DNA of 64,000 nt from Nocardia otitidiscaviarum NBRC 14405 (GTDB lineage Bacteria; Actinomycetota; Actinomycetes; Mycobacteriales; Mycobacteriaceae), in assembly GCF_000308635.1 (NCBI RefSeq), contig NZ_BAGD01000279.1, positions 1 to 64,000 on the forward strand, written 5' to 3'. Below, piece by piece: positions 24,759-32,942 of this stretch (position 1 is the stretch's first letter; every line of letters starts with the position of its first letter). A program made the position numbers and the translations under genes. The notes under the pieces were generated by a model. It was not told where the DNA came from. It worked only from the letters and a program-made list of their open reading frames with translations, and did not search any database.

Positions 24759-26335
24759 ACGAACCTCCGAGCCTGGATATCGCCCGAGGGCAGGGGCGAG
24801 AACTTGACGACGTCCCCGTGCTGTGGGGCCTCGATGACCTGACCGTTGCCCGCGTAGATGGCTACGTGCTGTGGATCCGATCCCGCCGGGAAGACGAGGT
24901 CGCCGGGCATGAGCTGGTCGGCAGGGACGGCCCGACCGCGTGGGTCGTTGAGCTGGAGAGTGGTGTAGTGCTCCAGCACGATTCGCCCGCCGCTGGCCGC
25001 GCTGACCGCATAGATCGTCAGGCCCGAGCAGTCGAACCCGAGAGTGCCGTCGCTGCCGTGGGTGGGGCCGTCGGGATTGCCCCCGCCCCAGGCATAGGGA
25101 GTGCCCAGCCAGCGCCGCGCCGCGCCCACCACCCGGGTTCCGAAGTCGCCGTAGAGCGGAGTGGCGGTAGCGGCGGGCAGTGTCCAGCGGCGGGCGGTGT
25201 CGGGGATCTCTTTGACGTAGTTCTGTGTCTCGGTGTACGGGCAGACCTGCCCGAACTTCTTCGTACCGGGTCCGCCGCAGTTGTAGAACGACAGCATCAG
25301 CTCGATCGGATCGCCGGTGAGCGCGCCGGAGGCGAGTAGCTCTTTGACTTCGTCCAGGGCGCGGCAGTTGTAGGCCGCCTGCGACATCACCGCATCAGCG
25401 ATGGAGTTGGGGTCTCTGGTGCCGTCGCCGTCGCCGTCGACAGCCACGGCTTCCCACGTGCCCGGCATGAACTGGGCGTAGCCGAGCGCACCGGCTGGAG
25501 ACACGAGTCCCTTCCGGAATCCCGATTCGTTGCGCAGCTGAGCCGCGATCAGCGGCGCGGGAGTGGCCGGACAGGCTTGCTCCCCCTGGAGAATCCAGGG
25601 CACGAACGGTTCGGAGGCCGGGTATTCGGCGACCATCTTGGCGACGTCGAGACCGCCCGCGCCGACCGTGGGGCCACAGCCGACCCCGCCGTTCGGGCTG
25701 ACGGCGGCCGCGAGCCGGACATCGCGGGTGACCGTCGTCCCGTCAGCGCGGATATCCGGGCCGGTGGGCTCGGGGGCGGTCTTGGCCTTGGCGAGCCAGG
25801 CCATCGGGTCGATCTGGCGGCCGCCGTCCAGACGGCCGCCGGGCACCACCTCGAAGTGCAGGTGCGGGCCGGTGGATTCGCCACCGTTGCCGACGTCGGC
25901 GATATGGTCGCCCGCGCGGACCCGCTGACCTGTGCGGACGAGGACGCCGTCGGGGTACATGTGGCCGTACACGGTCGAGACCTTCTCGCCGTCCACGATC
26001 GAATCCAGCACGATCCATTGGCCGAAGCCCGATGCCGGGCCCGCGTCGCGGACGACGCCGTCGGCGACGGCGTAGATCGGTGTTCCTTCGGCGGCGGCCA
26101 GGTCGACGCCGAGATGTCCTCCACCCCGGGAGCCGAACACGTCGCTGACCTGGTAGGTGCCTTCACGCATGGGGAAGATGACCGAGCCCGACGGCGCGAC
26201 GATGCCATCGTTGGGCACCGGTAGGCAGTTCCGGGTGTGTGGCGGCTCGTACCCGCCGCCGGAGAACATCAGGGCGGCACCAGCCAGCACGCTGCCGCAG
26301 AGTGCGGCCGCTACAGCTTTCGAGCTAGTGCTCAT
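24755..26335 (-). CDS. Three-domain peptidoglycan hydrolase (M23, lytic transglycosylase, NlpC/P60)
   Basis: This 526-residue exported protein has a hydrophobic signal or anchor at residues 6-26. Three wall-cutting domains follow: an M23 metallopeptidase with Zn ligands H74/D78 (GGGHLGVDLA) and H158/H160 (GPHLHFE); a transglycosylase (about 260-390; AAQLRNESGFRKG, ALGYAQFMPGTWEAV); and an NlpC/P60 cysteine peptidase (about 410-526; catalytic Cys in GFDCSGLT, His in PQHVAIY). All expected catalytic residues are visible. It would open peptidoglycan for the T4SS channel. ATG at 26335 fits the signal peptide. The 251-bp gap upstream holds no gene. Confidence 0.9.
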   Translation of the reverse strand: MSTSSKAVAAALCGSVLAGAALMFSGGGYEPPHTRNCLPVPNDGIVAPSGSVIFPMREGTYQVSDVFGSRGGGHLGVDLAAAEGTPIYAVADGVVRDAGPASGFGQWIVLDSIVDGEKVSTVYGHMYPDGVLVRTGQRVRAGDHIADVGNGGESTGPHLHFEVVPGGRLDGGRQIDPMAWLAKAKTAPEPTGPDIRADGTTVTRDVRLAAAVSPNGGVGCGPTVGAGGLDVAKMVAEYPASEPFVPWILQGEQACPATPAPLIAAQLRNESGFRKGLVSPAGALGYAQFMPGTWEAVAVDGDGDGTRDPNSIADAVMSQAAYNCRALDEVKELLASGALTGDPIELMLSFYNCGGPGTKKFGQVCPYTETQNYVKEIPDTARRWTLPAATATPLYGDFGTRVVGAARRWLGTPYAWGGGNPDGPTHGSDGTLGFDCSGLTIYAVSAASGGRIVLEHYTTLQLNDPRGRAVPADQLMPGDLVFPAGSDPQHVAIYAGNGQVIEAPQHGDVVKFSPLPSGDIQARRFV

Positions 26336-26586
26336 CGAGAACACCGTCTTCCGTGTCAGACTTTCGTCGTCCCCGCCCAGGGCACGAAAATGTGGACTGT
26401 GGTCGGCGAAATCAGTACGCCCGCAACGGGTCACCGTGGCAGGGCGCGGCACCTCCTTCGCTGGTGGGAGAAGCGGCAGGCCGGGCAGGTGATCACGACG
26501 CGCAGCACAGTGCCCGCCCAGGCCGTCCGAGTCGTCGTGATCACCTCGCCTGTCCCTTCTCGTTGTGGTCGGTCGGATACCGGTGT

Positions 26587-28554
26587 CTAAGAGCCGATTT
26601 GGCGCAGGATGAACTGGAGCAGCTGTTGCACCCCATCGCCGTAGTTGACGTGGGCTCCGGAGGCGTAGAAGGTCGCGACCTCGATACCCTGCGCGGCGAC
26701 GTCGACCAGATCGCTGATTCCCTTGTCACCGGCGGTCTCGAACAGCGCACTCGCCATCCCGCCCAGGTCACCGGCGCTGACCGCCTTGGAGAAGGCCACG
26801 CTCTGCGCGCCGACAGCGGTCTGTCCGCCCAGCCGCTCGACGTCCTGTTTCGGTGCGCCGGTGAACATGCCCGCCACCGCCGCCGCCAGGTCGATGCCCA
26901 CCGGTGCCAGCCCGGTCATCTCGGCCCCGGCTCCGAGCAGGTCGCCGCGGGCCAGCTTCTCCACTGCCCGCCAGAGCACCTCTTGGGCTTGGCCGATGTC
27001 GTTGGCTATCCGGACGATGTCCAGATTCGCCAGCACGCCGACGATCAGGCCCGCGATGGCAGTCCAGCCCGAGGGGTCGAACATCGAGGCGGCGGAGATG
27101 ATGCTGGCGATGAATCCGAGATCCACCCCGGCGGCCATCTTGATGATCGGCGAGAACAGGTTGTTGATGTCTCCGGCGAGCCGGTGCGCTTCCTGGATGT
27201 TGCCGGTGGCGATGGCTCCGGGCAGTTTGACGAAGGTGTCGAGGATCCTCGGCATGTTCGCCGCCGTGGCCGCCACGCCGGTGCCCGCGTTGGTGATCTG
27301 TTTGATGATCGTGTTGGGCTTGAGCAGCTTGAGGATGCCCAGACCCGAGGTCAGCGTCGAAGTGTCCAGCGATTGCAGCGCGTTGGTCGTGTTGGCGAGC
27401 TGCTCCACCCGAGGAGTCAACGCATCCGACGGGTTGACCGTCGCGGTGCCGGGCTGCCCGGCACCGGCTCCGGAAAGAATCTGCGAGGCGGTATTGGCCA
27501 GCGACACCGCTTGCGTGATCGCGCCGACGAGGTCGACCTGCGAGGCCGTGTCGAGCACCTTCGCGGCGTCGGCTTCCGGCGAGCCGGTCGGAGCCTGCTT
27601 GAGCTGATCCACCGCGTAGGGGTTCTGCTGGGCGAACTCGACCACATCTTGCAGCGGCTCGAGCGTGCCGACCAAGGCGTTGGCCCCCGCACCGACACCG
27701 GCCACCCCGGTGGTCGTCTGAATCGAACTCAGGTCGGTCTCCGACGGCAGCGACCCGGCGCGATCGGCGAGTGTGCCGACCGCCGAATTGAGTCCGGCGA
27801 GATCCGCTTTGGAGAAGTCACTGATCAGGCTGCTGGTCAGCTGTCCTTCAGCGCTGGTGGGGTCGGCGTTGCCCCCGAGAATTTGCCCGATGGCGCTGAC
27901 GAAGGGGCTCGACTCGTCGACGCTGCAATACAGATCACCGCTCCCGCAGATCGAGCGCACCTTCGGAGTGAGGGCACCGAAGCCCTTCTCCCGGACTCCG
28001 GCGATACCGTGCCCGTTCTGGGACGGCCCCAGACTCTCGGCGGTGCGCGGGTCTCGCCGCGGATCGGACAGTAGTCCGACCGCCACGACTTGGGCGGCCG
28101 GGATCGGCCCGGTCCCGTTGCCGATTTCGGCCGCCACATCGCCCATGACGTCCGCGCCCTGGCTGTAGCCGCCGAGCACGACCTTGGTCTGCGCACACAG
28201 CCCGGTCAACATGTCGTTGACCTTGGCCACGCCCGCACTCTTGGACTGGTTGTAGGCCAAACCCTGATCGAATGCCGACGCGGGGTAGGGCGCGTACATG
28301 ACGGTGACGTTGTTGCCGAGCCGCTGCTTGAGCCCATCGCCGATCGGCTTGAGCATCCCGACGGCCTGATACGGATCGGCACCGGCGTTGGTCTCCCAGG
28401 TCCCCGGGACCATGATCGCGGTGTACTGCGTGCACTGCCCCGGGGAATACACCGTCGGCACCGCGACGCCCTCACCTGCGCCGGTGCTGGCCGCTCCGAC
28501 GCCGATCGCGGCGACCGCGGTGGCCGCTGCCAGGGGTTTCCACCACTTCCTCAT
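26587..28554 (-). CDS. Cutinase-family serine esterase with large insertion
   Basis: This 655-residue exported protein has a signal peptide at about residues 1-31. The cutinase core has nucleophile Ser131 in GGYSQGAD, and Asp207 in SICGSGDLYCSVD flanked by the usual disulfide Cys. In ordinary cutinases the catalytic His follows within about 15 residues; here the only matching segment is AHVNYGDGVQQLL at the very C-terminus (His635). About 430 helical, Gly/Ala-rich residues lie between. Cutinase-like enzymes of mycolata cleave lipid esters, including mycolates in related proteins. In this T4SS operon it probably acts on the mycomembrane. ATG at 28554 has GGGGAG about nine bases upstream. Confidence 0.85.
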   Translation of the reverse strand: MRKWWKPLAAATAVAAIGVGAASTGAGEGVAVPTVYSPGQCTQYTAIMVPGTWETNAGADPYQAVGMLKPIGDGLKQRLGNNVTVMYAPYPASAFDQGLAYNQSKSAGVAKVNDMLTGLCAQTKVVLGGYSQGADVMGDVAAEIGNGTGPIPAAQVVAVGLLSDPRRDPRTAESLGPSQNGHGIAGVREKGFGALTPKVRSICGSGDLYCSVDESSPFVSAIGQILGGNADPTSAEGQLTSSLISDFSKADLAGLNSAVGTLADRAGSLPSETDLSSIQTTTGVAGVGAGANALVGTLEPLQDVVEFAQQNPYAVDQLKQAPTGSPEADAAKVLDTASQVDLVGAITQAVSLANTASQILSGAGAGQPGTATVNPSDALTPRVEQLANTTNALQSLDTSTLTSGLGILKLLKPNTIIKQITNAGTGVAATAANMPRILDTFVKLPGAIATGNIQEAHRLAGDINNLFSPIIKMAAGVDLGFIASIISAASMFDPSGWTAIAGLIVGVLANLDIVRIANDIGQAQEVLWRAVEKLARGDLLGAGAEMTGLAPVGIDLAAAVAGMFTGAPKQDVERLGGQTAVGAQSVAFSKAVSAGDLGGMASALFETAGDKGISDLVDVAAQGIEVATFYASGAHVNYGDGVQQLLQFILRQIGS

Positions 28555-28568
28555 TGCTCTTACTCCCC

Positions 28569-29282
28569 TCACGCGGGCGTGATCGCGGTGATGAACACGC
28601 GACCGTCGCGGGTGGTCGTCGAAACTCGCTGGGTGTACAGCGGTTGGGTGCCGTCGGGCCGCACTTCGGTGATGCCGACCAGGAACCGCTCGGGCTCTTC
28701 GGTGCGCACGGTGATGCAGTGCGCTGTCCCGGATGGAATGGTGTCGATGCCGGACTGAATGCGGTCGGCGGACGGCACGCTCGAGTCGTCGGTGACCAGC
28801 TCGCGCGCCCGGACCGCGTCGCGGTCGACGTAGTAGTGGTACTCGAAGGCCAGGATCACGTTCGGGCCGGTATCGGTCCCACCCGGCCCTTTGCCACGCA
28901 CCAGGCCCGGCTCGGAGGCGGGGCCGCAGATCGCGGGATCGTCGGAGGAGGCCGTGACCGGCGCGACCGGAGGTGCCGAAGCGGAAGACGCGGGCGGCTG
29001 CGTCTCCGCCACGGTTGCAGGGACACCGTCGCGGTCGTCACCGATCACGGCCCAAGCGCCGACCGCCAGCGCAGCGACAGCGCACGCTACGACGACCAGA
29101 CCGCTGCGTCGGCCGCGCGAGCGGGGTCCCGCCGTTGTGGGCGCGGTCCACTGCTTGCGCGGTTTCGGCGCGGTCACCAGTAGCGATTCGTTCTCCGGCC
29201 GCCCCGTTGCGGCCGAAGCATCGAACCAGTCCAGGAGTCCGGCCGGGCGCGGCCCGGTCTGCTGACGGTCGGCGCGGCTCAT
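28569..29282 (-). CDS. Membrane-anchored extracytoplasmic protein (DUF8176-like)
   Basis: This is a 237-residue protein. A cytoplasmic N-terminus of about 60 residues precedes one membrane helix (SGLVVVACAVAALAVGAWAV), a Ser/Pro/Ala linker and a C-terminal domain (ILAFEYHYYVDRDAVRA, IDTIPSGTAHCITV, RVFITAITPA). The domain resembles the NTF2-like DUF8176 group found beside actinobacterial T4SS genes. ATG at 29282 overlaps the upstream stop as ATGA. It may bridge membrane and wall parts of the apparatus. The family name is from memory and should be checked. Confidence 0.7.
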   Translation of the reverse strand: MSRADRQQTGPRPAGLLDWFDASAATGRPENESLLVTAPKPRKQWTAPTTAGPRSRGRRSGLVVVACAVAALAVGAWAVIGDDRDGVPATVAETQPPASSASAPPVAPVTASSDDPAICGPASEPGLVRGKGPGGTDTGPNVILAFEYHYYVDRDAVRARELVTDDSSVPSADRIQSGIDTIPSGTAHCITVRTEEPERFLVGITEVRPDGTQPLYTQRVSTTTRDGRVFITAITPA

Positions 29283-30508
29283 GGCAGTACCGCCGCCTGC
29301 ACTGCGCCGAGTACGGAATTGATCGGGTCGGCAATACCCGCTCCGACCTGGTTCGGGTCGAGCATCGGCATCTCGGCCACCGCGTCCCGCAGTGTGTTCA
29401 CCGCCTGCTCACCGGCCGGGCTCGATGCCGAGACATCCTCGAGGACGGTCTGCACCTGCGGAGTGGAGTCGGCGACCACCGTCGTCGCCTGGTCGGCGAC
29501 CTCGGTGACAATCTCCACCGGATCCGGTATCGGCATCGGTGCGGGAACAGGCGCAGGTGCGGGTGCTGGCACCGGCTCGGTCTGCTGACCCCCCTCGGGG
29601 TCGGCGGCGCGCTCGTCGAGCTTGCCGCCCATCGCGGCTCCCAGCGCGGCACCGGCGGCCCCGCCGACCGCCGCGCCCAACACCGCCGCGGGCACCCCGA
29701 CCACGACCGAACCAGCCACACAGCCGACACCGGCGCCGATCACCGCGCCCAGCGGGATAGCCACACCCACCGTGGCGGGGGCCGCGAGAGTGCCGATACC
29801 CGCCCCGATCAGGCCACCCGCGACCGCGCCGACACCACAGCCGACCAGCATCGGCACCGGGTAGGCCACCGCCGCACCCACGGCCGCGCCGCCCACGCCA
29901 CCGGCCAACGTGGCCGCCGCACGGTGGTCGGATGCCTCACGCGAGTACCCGACAGCGTCGAATGCGCCCGCGACCTGCCATTCGGTCCAGTCCGACGCCG
30001 CCTGTGCGTCGTGCACGACCGGGGTCGGAACCCATTCCGGGGCCTCGAAGATCTCGGTACCCACGCGGATGAGCCGAGGATTGATGATCGGCGGCAGCGG
30101 AGTCTCGACAACGGTCTCCTCGTCGCTCTTCTGCTCCTGCGGCTGCGAGGGCTGAACTTGTGGGCGCGGCTGCGGGATATACGGCTGAGTCTGCTGCTGT
30201 GGTCGCGGACGGTTGACGATCGGCGGCAACGGCATCTCGTCGACCTCCACCGGCGCGGGCAAAGCCTGCGGCGTCGGAGCCGACGGGGTCACGCCGGGCT
30301 GCTCACGCGGTGCCGTCAGCCCCGGCTGCTCGGGATCGGTCACTCCGGGTTGATGTGTCGGCGCGCCGTAGGCCACGCCAGCGGTAAACACCACCGCCGT
30401 CAGCGGCAGAGTCGCCACCGCGATACGCGCACGCCGCCGGGCCGCCCGATTGGGCGCAACCGCAGTGCCCTGAGGGTCTGGTCGGTCGTTCACCTTTACT
30501 GTGGACAT
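29279..30508 (-). CDS. Proline-rich, glycine-zipper secreted protein; first gene of transfer operon
   Basis: This is a 409-residue protein. It has a signal sequence (about 24-49, ending VAYGAP), a Pro-rich wall-spanning region with QPGVT/QPGLT and PLPPI repeats (about 50-145), and a long Gly/Ala glycine-zipper region (AAATLAGGVGGAAVGAAVA onward). A second Pro/Ala linker and an acidic C-terminus follow. Such proteins are often labelled insoluble-domain proteins in Nocardia and Rhodococcus. The zipper could insert into or oligomerise at the mycomembrane. It starts the 20-kb operon; ATG at 30508. Function is inferred. Confidence 0.7.
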   Translation of the reverse strand: MSTVKVNDRPDPQGTAVAPNRAARRRARIAVATLPLTAVVFTAGVAYGAPTHQPGVTDPEQPGLTAPREQPGVTPSAPTPQALPAPVEVDEMPLPPIVNRPRPQQQTQPYIPQPRPQVQPSQPQEQKSDEETVVETPLPPIINPRLIRVGTEIFEAPEWVPTPVVHDAQAASDWTEWQVAGAFDAVGYSREASDHRAAATLAGGVGGAAVGAAVAYPVPMLVGCGVGAVAGGLIGAGIGTLAAPATVGVAIPLGAVIGAGVGCVAGSVVVGVPAAVLGAAVGGAAGAALGAAMGGKLDERAADPEGGQQTEPVPAPAPAPVPAPMPIPDPVEIVTEVADQATTVVADSTPQVQTVLEDVSASSPAGEQAVNTLRDAVAEMPMLDPNQVGAGIADPINSVLGAVQAAVLP

Positions 30509-30573
30509 GCAGAGCTCTCCTAGTTTCTGCGCCAGCTCCGTGCCCGGTTGCCGCCGGTCATGGAGTGATTTCC

Positions 30574-30607
30574 GGGCTTCCCCCCGGTTGCCGCCGGGGG
30601 GAAGCCC
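30574..30607. repeat. Perfect 14-bp inverted repeat between divergent operons
   Basis: Arms GGGCTTCCCCCCGG (30574-30587) and CCGGGGGGAAGCCC (30594-30607) flank the six-base loop TTGCCG. A smaller CCGG-TTGCCG-CCGG copy with the same loop lies at 30544-30557. The element lies 66 bp upstream of the transfer operon and about 165 bp upstream of the divergent XRE gene. Because neither operon ends here it is not an ordinary terminator. It could be a leader hairpin, an insulator or part of an origin of transfer. Confidence 0.55.
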
Positions 30608-30772
30608 TCTCTGTGATCACGTCGTATCGGCGCAATCACCACCTACGAGATCGCCGCCTGTCAGGCCGCCCTGGCGGCGATCTTGATCCGTCACCTCCTC
30701 AGTCTCGCTTTTTACAACCGGATTTGGCAACCGGCTGTGACAATCGGATATAGACGAGGCAGGGTGGTGCCG

Positions 30773-31222
30773 GTGAGTCGTACCGTGATCAGCGGCTTCG
30801 ATCCAGCAGCCCTGGCGGCCGCCATGGACCGCGCCGGATTCGACGTGAGCGCCCTGGTGCGAAGGTCCCGGGTGGGGAAATCGACCATTCAGCACTGGCT
30901 CGGCGGTACGCGACGCCCTCAAATTCATCAGTTGGCGAAGGTCGCCGAGGCGCTTGAGGTCAAGCTCAGTGACCTCATCGTCGTCGCACCCGAAGCGCGG
31001 ATGTTGAGCTACTACCGCAACATCCGCGGCTGCACGCAGGTCGACATCGCCACCGCCGCGGGATTGCCGACAAGTACCGTGTCGACCATCGAACGCGGCG
31101 AGCTGCTCTCCCTCACCGATGCGGTCGTCACCAAGCTCGCGGCCGCACTGGAGATCAGCGAGGCCGAGTTCCGCGACGCGTACCGTCGGACACAGGACCG
31201 CCCGCCCGGCACCCCCGCCTGA
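30773..31222 (+). CDS. Regulator with two XRE-type HTH domains
   Basis: This 149-residue protein has two helix-turn-helix domains in tandem. The first (about 10-62) contains VSALVRRSRVGKSTIQHWLGG. The second (about 80-135) contains CTQVDIATAAGLPTSTVSTI. No other domain follows. GTG at 30773 lies eight bases after GAGGCAGGG. It is divergent from the transfer operon and the first gene rightward of its promoter region, the classical position for a transfer repressor. Direct AACCGG repeats upstream (30716-30733) may be part of its operator. Confidence 0.82.
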   Translation: MSRTVISGFDPAALAAAMDRAGFDVSALVRRSRVGKSTIQHWLGGTRRPQIHQLAKVAEALEVKLSDLIVVAPEARMLSYYRNIRGCTQVDIATAAGLPTSTVSTIERGELLSLTDAVVTKLAAALEISEAEFRDAYRRTQDRPPGTPA

Positions 31223-31561
31223 AGTCCTTGCCACGAGGCGGCAAACCAGACGGGCCGATGGCCAAACTCTGCCCGCACGGGAGGCGACCACCGAGCGCGT
31301 CGCCCCGGTGCCCCCGCAAACCGTGAGTAATGCCATACGTAAATGATACGAAAACTGACACGCAAAGCAACTGGTTTGTCGGCTGAGGTTTTCGCAACCA
31401 TGGAAGTGCCAGTAGGAGACCATAAGAGGCCCGTTTGCCAGCAGGTACAGGTTTCTATTGAGAGAATCAGACATGATTGACGAGGCCCTGTCAGTGAGAA
31501 ACGCTTGCGCGTACACTTTCGTATATGTGCGCATACGTCCTCGCGGCAGGAGCGTGATCTG
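31223..31561. promoter_or_regulatory. Non-coding stretch with repeated ATACG elements
   Basis: No gene is evident in this 339-bp stretch. It is AT-richer than its surroundings. ATACG occurs at 31335-31339, 31346-31350 and 31533-31537, and its complement CGTAT at 31520-31524 makes an inverted pair with an eight-base spacer. That pair lies 25-42 bp before the next start codon, a plausible operator for one of the XRE genes. Confidence 0.35.
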
Positions 31562-32197
31562 ATGGATGAAGCCACGGCGGCCCGGCTCGCCCGGCTCGTG
31601 CTCAAACGGCGACAAGACCTCGGAGTCAGCCGTCGGCAGGTCAGCCTCACCGGCGGACCCACCGAGCCGACCATGCTGAAGATCGAACGAGGCCAAGCCC
31701 GCCGCATGGAGCCGGACACCATGCGCAAGCTCGATTTCGCGCTGCGGTGGGAACCCGGCACGGCCGCGGCGATCGTCGCCGGCGACGATCCCGCACCGCT
31801 CCAGCGCGGGCGCGGTCGCCACGTCGCCGTCGGCCCCCCGTTGATCGAGGTGTCGGCCGAGACGATCGGACAGCTGGTCAGAGCTGCGCAGGAACTCACC
31901 GAGCTGGCCCCGGGAGAGTCGCGGAGGATGCAAGACGCAACCGAGCGGCTCAACACAGCGATTCAGCCGCTGTACGCGCAGTACGTCACCAAGCTTCTCG
32001 AGGCCAACCGCCGCCAGGGCGGCGCGCTCGCGCCGCTGGTGGCTCTGCTCGGCCCGTTTCTCGACCGGCCTGTCGGTCCGGCCGATCATGATTGGGAGGA
32101 TGCCGCATATCGGCGATGGCTCGCCGGTATGCAGGTCGAAGGGATCGACGATGCTATGCGCAGGCGGTTCGAGGCGCGATTGGAGGAGGACACATGA
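31562..32197 (+). CDS. XRE-like transcriptional regulator
   Basis: This 211-residue protein has an N-terminal helix-turn-helix (LARLVLKRRQDLGVSRRQVS, then EPTMLKIERGQARRMEPDTM) and a helical C-terminal part of unknown role. The stop overlaps the EspR-like start as ATGA, so the two regulators are made together. ATG at 31562 has AGGAG eight bases upstream. A CGTAT/ATACG inverted repeat in front may be its operator. It may control the transfer genes or the redox island. Confidence 0.8.
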   Translation: MDEATAARLARLVLKRRQDLGVSRRQVSLTGGPTEPTMLKIERGQARRMEPDTMRKLDFALRWEPGTAAAIVAGDDPAPLQRGRGRHVAVGPPLIEVSAETIGQLVRAAQELTELAPGESRRMQDATERLNTAIQPLYAQYVTKLLEANRRQGGALAPLVALLGPFLDRPVGPADHDWEDAAYRRWLAGMQVEGIDDAMRRRFEARLEEDT

Positions 32198-32598
32198 CCA
32201 CGGCGGCGCTGTCGGTGGCTGAGCGCGTGAACATGCTGTTCTACGCCCTGCACAGCAGCACCGATCCCGAGCCCACGGCCGACGATGTCGCCGAGGCTCT
32301 GCGCGGCCGTGGCATCGAGGTCGATGCCGACTACCTGACCGGCATCCGCACCGGCCGTATCGCCGACCCGCCGCCGACTGTCCTTGCGGGGCTCGCCGAG
32401 CACTTCCGGCAAGAGCCCTGGTATCTCACCGATGACGGTGGCAGCGACCGTGTGCGCACTCTGCACATCCAGCTCGACACCCTCGCGGCACTGCGTGACG
32501 CCGGGGTAGGCGGCGTCCGGCTTCGGGGCGCGCCGACCTCGCGCGACCGCCAAGCCCTCATCGACAGTCTGAGAGACCGGCAGCGCCGGACGTCCTGA
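32194..32598 (+). CDS. EspR-like regulator
   Basis: This 134-residue protein is close in length and layout to EspR of Mycobacterium tuberculosis (132 aa), a dimeric nucleoid-like regulator of the ESX-1 locus. Matching segments are PTADDVAEALRGRGIEVDAD, YLTGIRTGRIADPP, AEHFRQEPWYLTDD and LHIQLDTLAALRDAGV. The atypical HTH lies at about residues 25-65 and the dimerisation helices at 85-130. The start overlaps the upstream regulator gene. Here it lies beside a T4SS operon rather than an ESX locus, suggesting the same regulator type controls a different secretion system. Confidence 0.82.
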   Translation: MTTAALSVAERVNMLFYALHSSTDPEPTADDVAEALRGRGIEVDADYLTGIRTGRIADPPPTVLAGLAEHFRQEPWYLTDDGGSDRVRTLHIQLDTLAALRDAGVGGVRLRGAPTSRDRQALIDSLRDRQRRTS

Positions 32599-32621
32599 CT
32601 GCTTCACCCCCCGCACCCCCT

Positions 32622-32942
32622 TCACTCCTGGATGGTCGCGTCGCTCGCCGAGTGGCGGCGCAGCAGCTCGCACGGGCATATCGTCTGAACGTCGACCACA
32701 GCGCGGAAGCGGTCGGCCCATCCGCCGACCAAGTGCTCGGTGGTCGGCACGATCAGGGTCGAGATCCCCGAGGCTTCCAGGGTCTCGAGCAGGAGCGCGA
32801 AGTCGTGATCACCCACCACGGCACAGATCCCCCGCAGATCGACGCCACCCTGCCGGGCGAAGGCACGCAGCGCCTCGACATGGTGTGGGCCCGCCGACCC
32901 CGCCAGATCGGTGCGCACGATCCCATAAGCGCGCGTGGTCAT
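32622..32942 (-). CDS. Resolvase-like small protein
   Basis: This 106-residue protein (YGIVRTDLAGSAGPHHVEAL, VVGDHDFALLLETL, STLIVPTTEHLVGGWADRF) resembles the N-terminal catalytic-fold domain of serine recombinases, but lacks an obvious active-site Ser and the DNA-binding tail. The N-terminal half of the gene at 59349-60152 is a paralogue (VYVPTTAHLDG). ATG at 32942 overlaps the monooxygenase stop as ATGA, so it is co-expressed with it. The role is unknown; regulatory or degenerate recombinase origin is possible. Confidence 0.65.
   Translation of the reverse strand: MTTRAYGIVRTDLAGSAGPHHVEALRAFARQGGVDLRGICAVVGDHDFALLLETLEASGISTLIVPTTEHLVGGWADRFRAVVDVQTICPCELLRRHSASDATIQE

Noticed and set aside
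27416-27438. GTCAAC and GTTGAC arms with an 11-base spacer inside the cutinase gene
   Set aside because: Spacer differs from the six bases of the intergenic copies and it lies deep in coding sequence; probably chance.
28205-28221. GTCAAC-N5-GTTGAC inside the cutinase gene
   Set aside because: Five-base spacer and coding location; the codons (VNDML) explain the sequence.
31223-31561. tRNA or attachment site in the AT-rich gap
   Set aside because: No cloverleaf or T-loop consensus could be formed and no integrase is nearby.
30617-32089. Long minus-strand open frame opposite the XRE and EspR-like genes
   Set aside because: It overlaps recognised plus-strand HTH genes and crosses the AT-rich regulatory gap without domain content.
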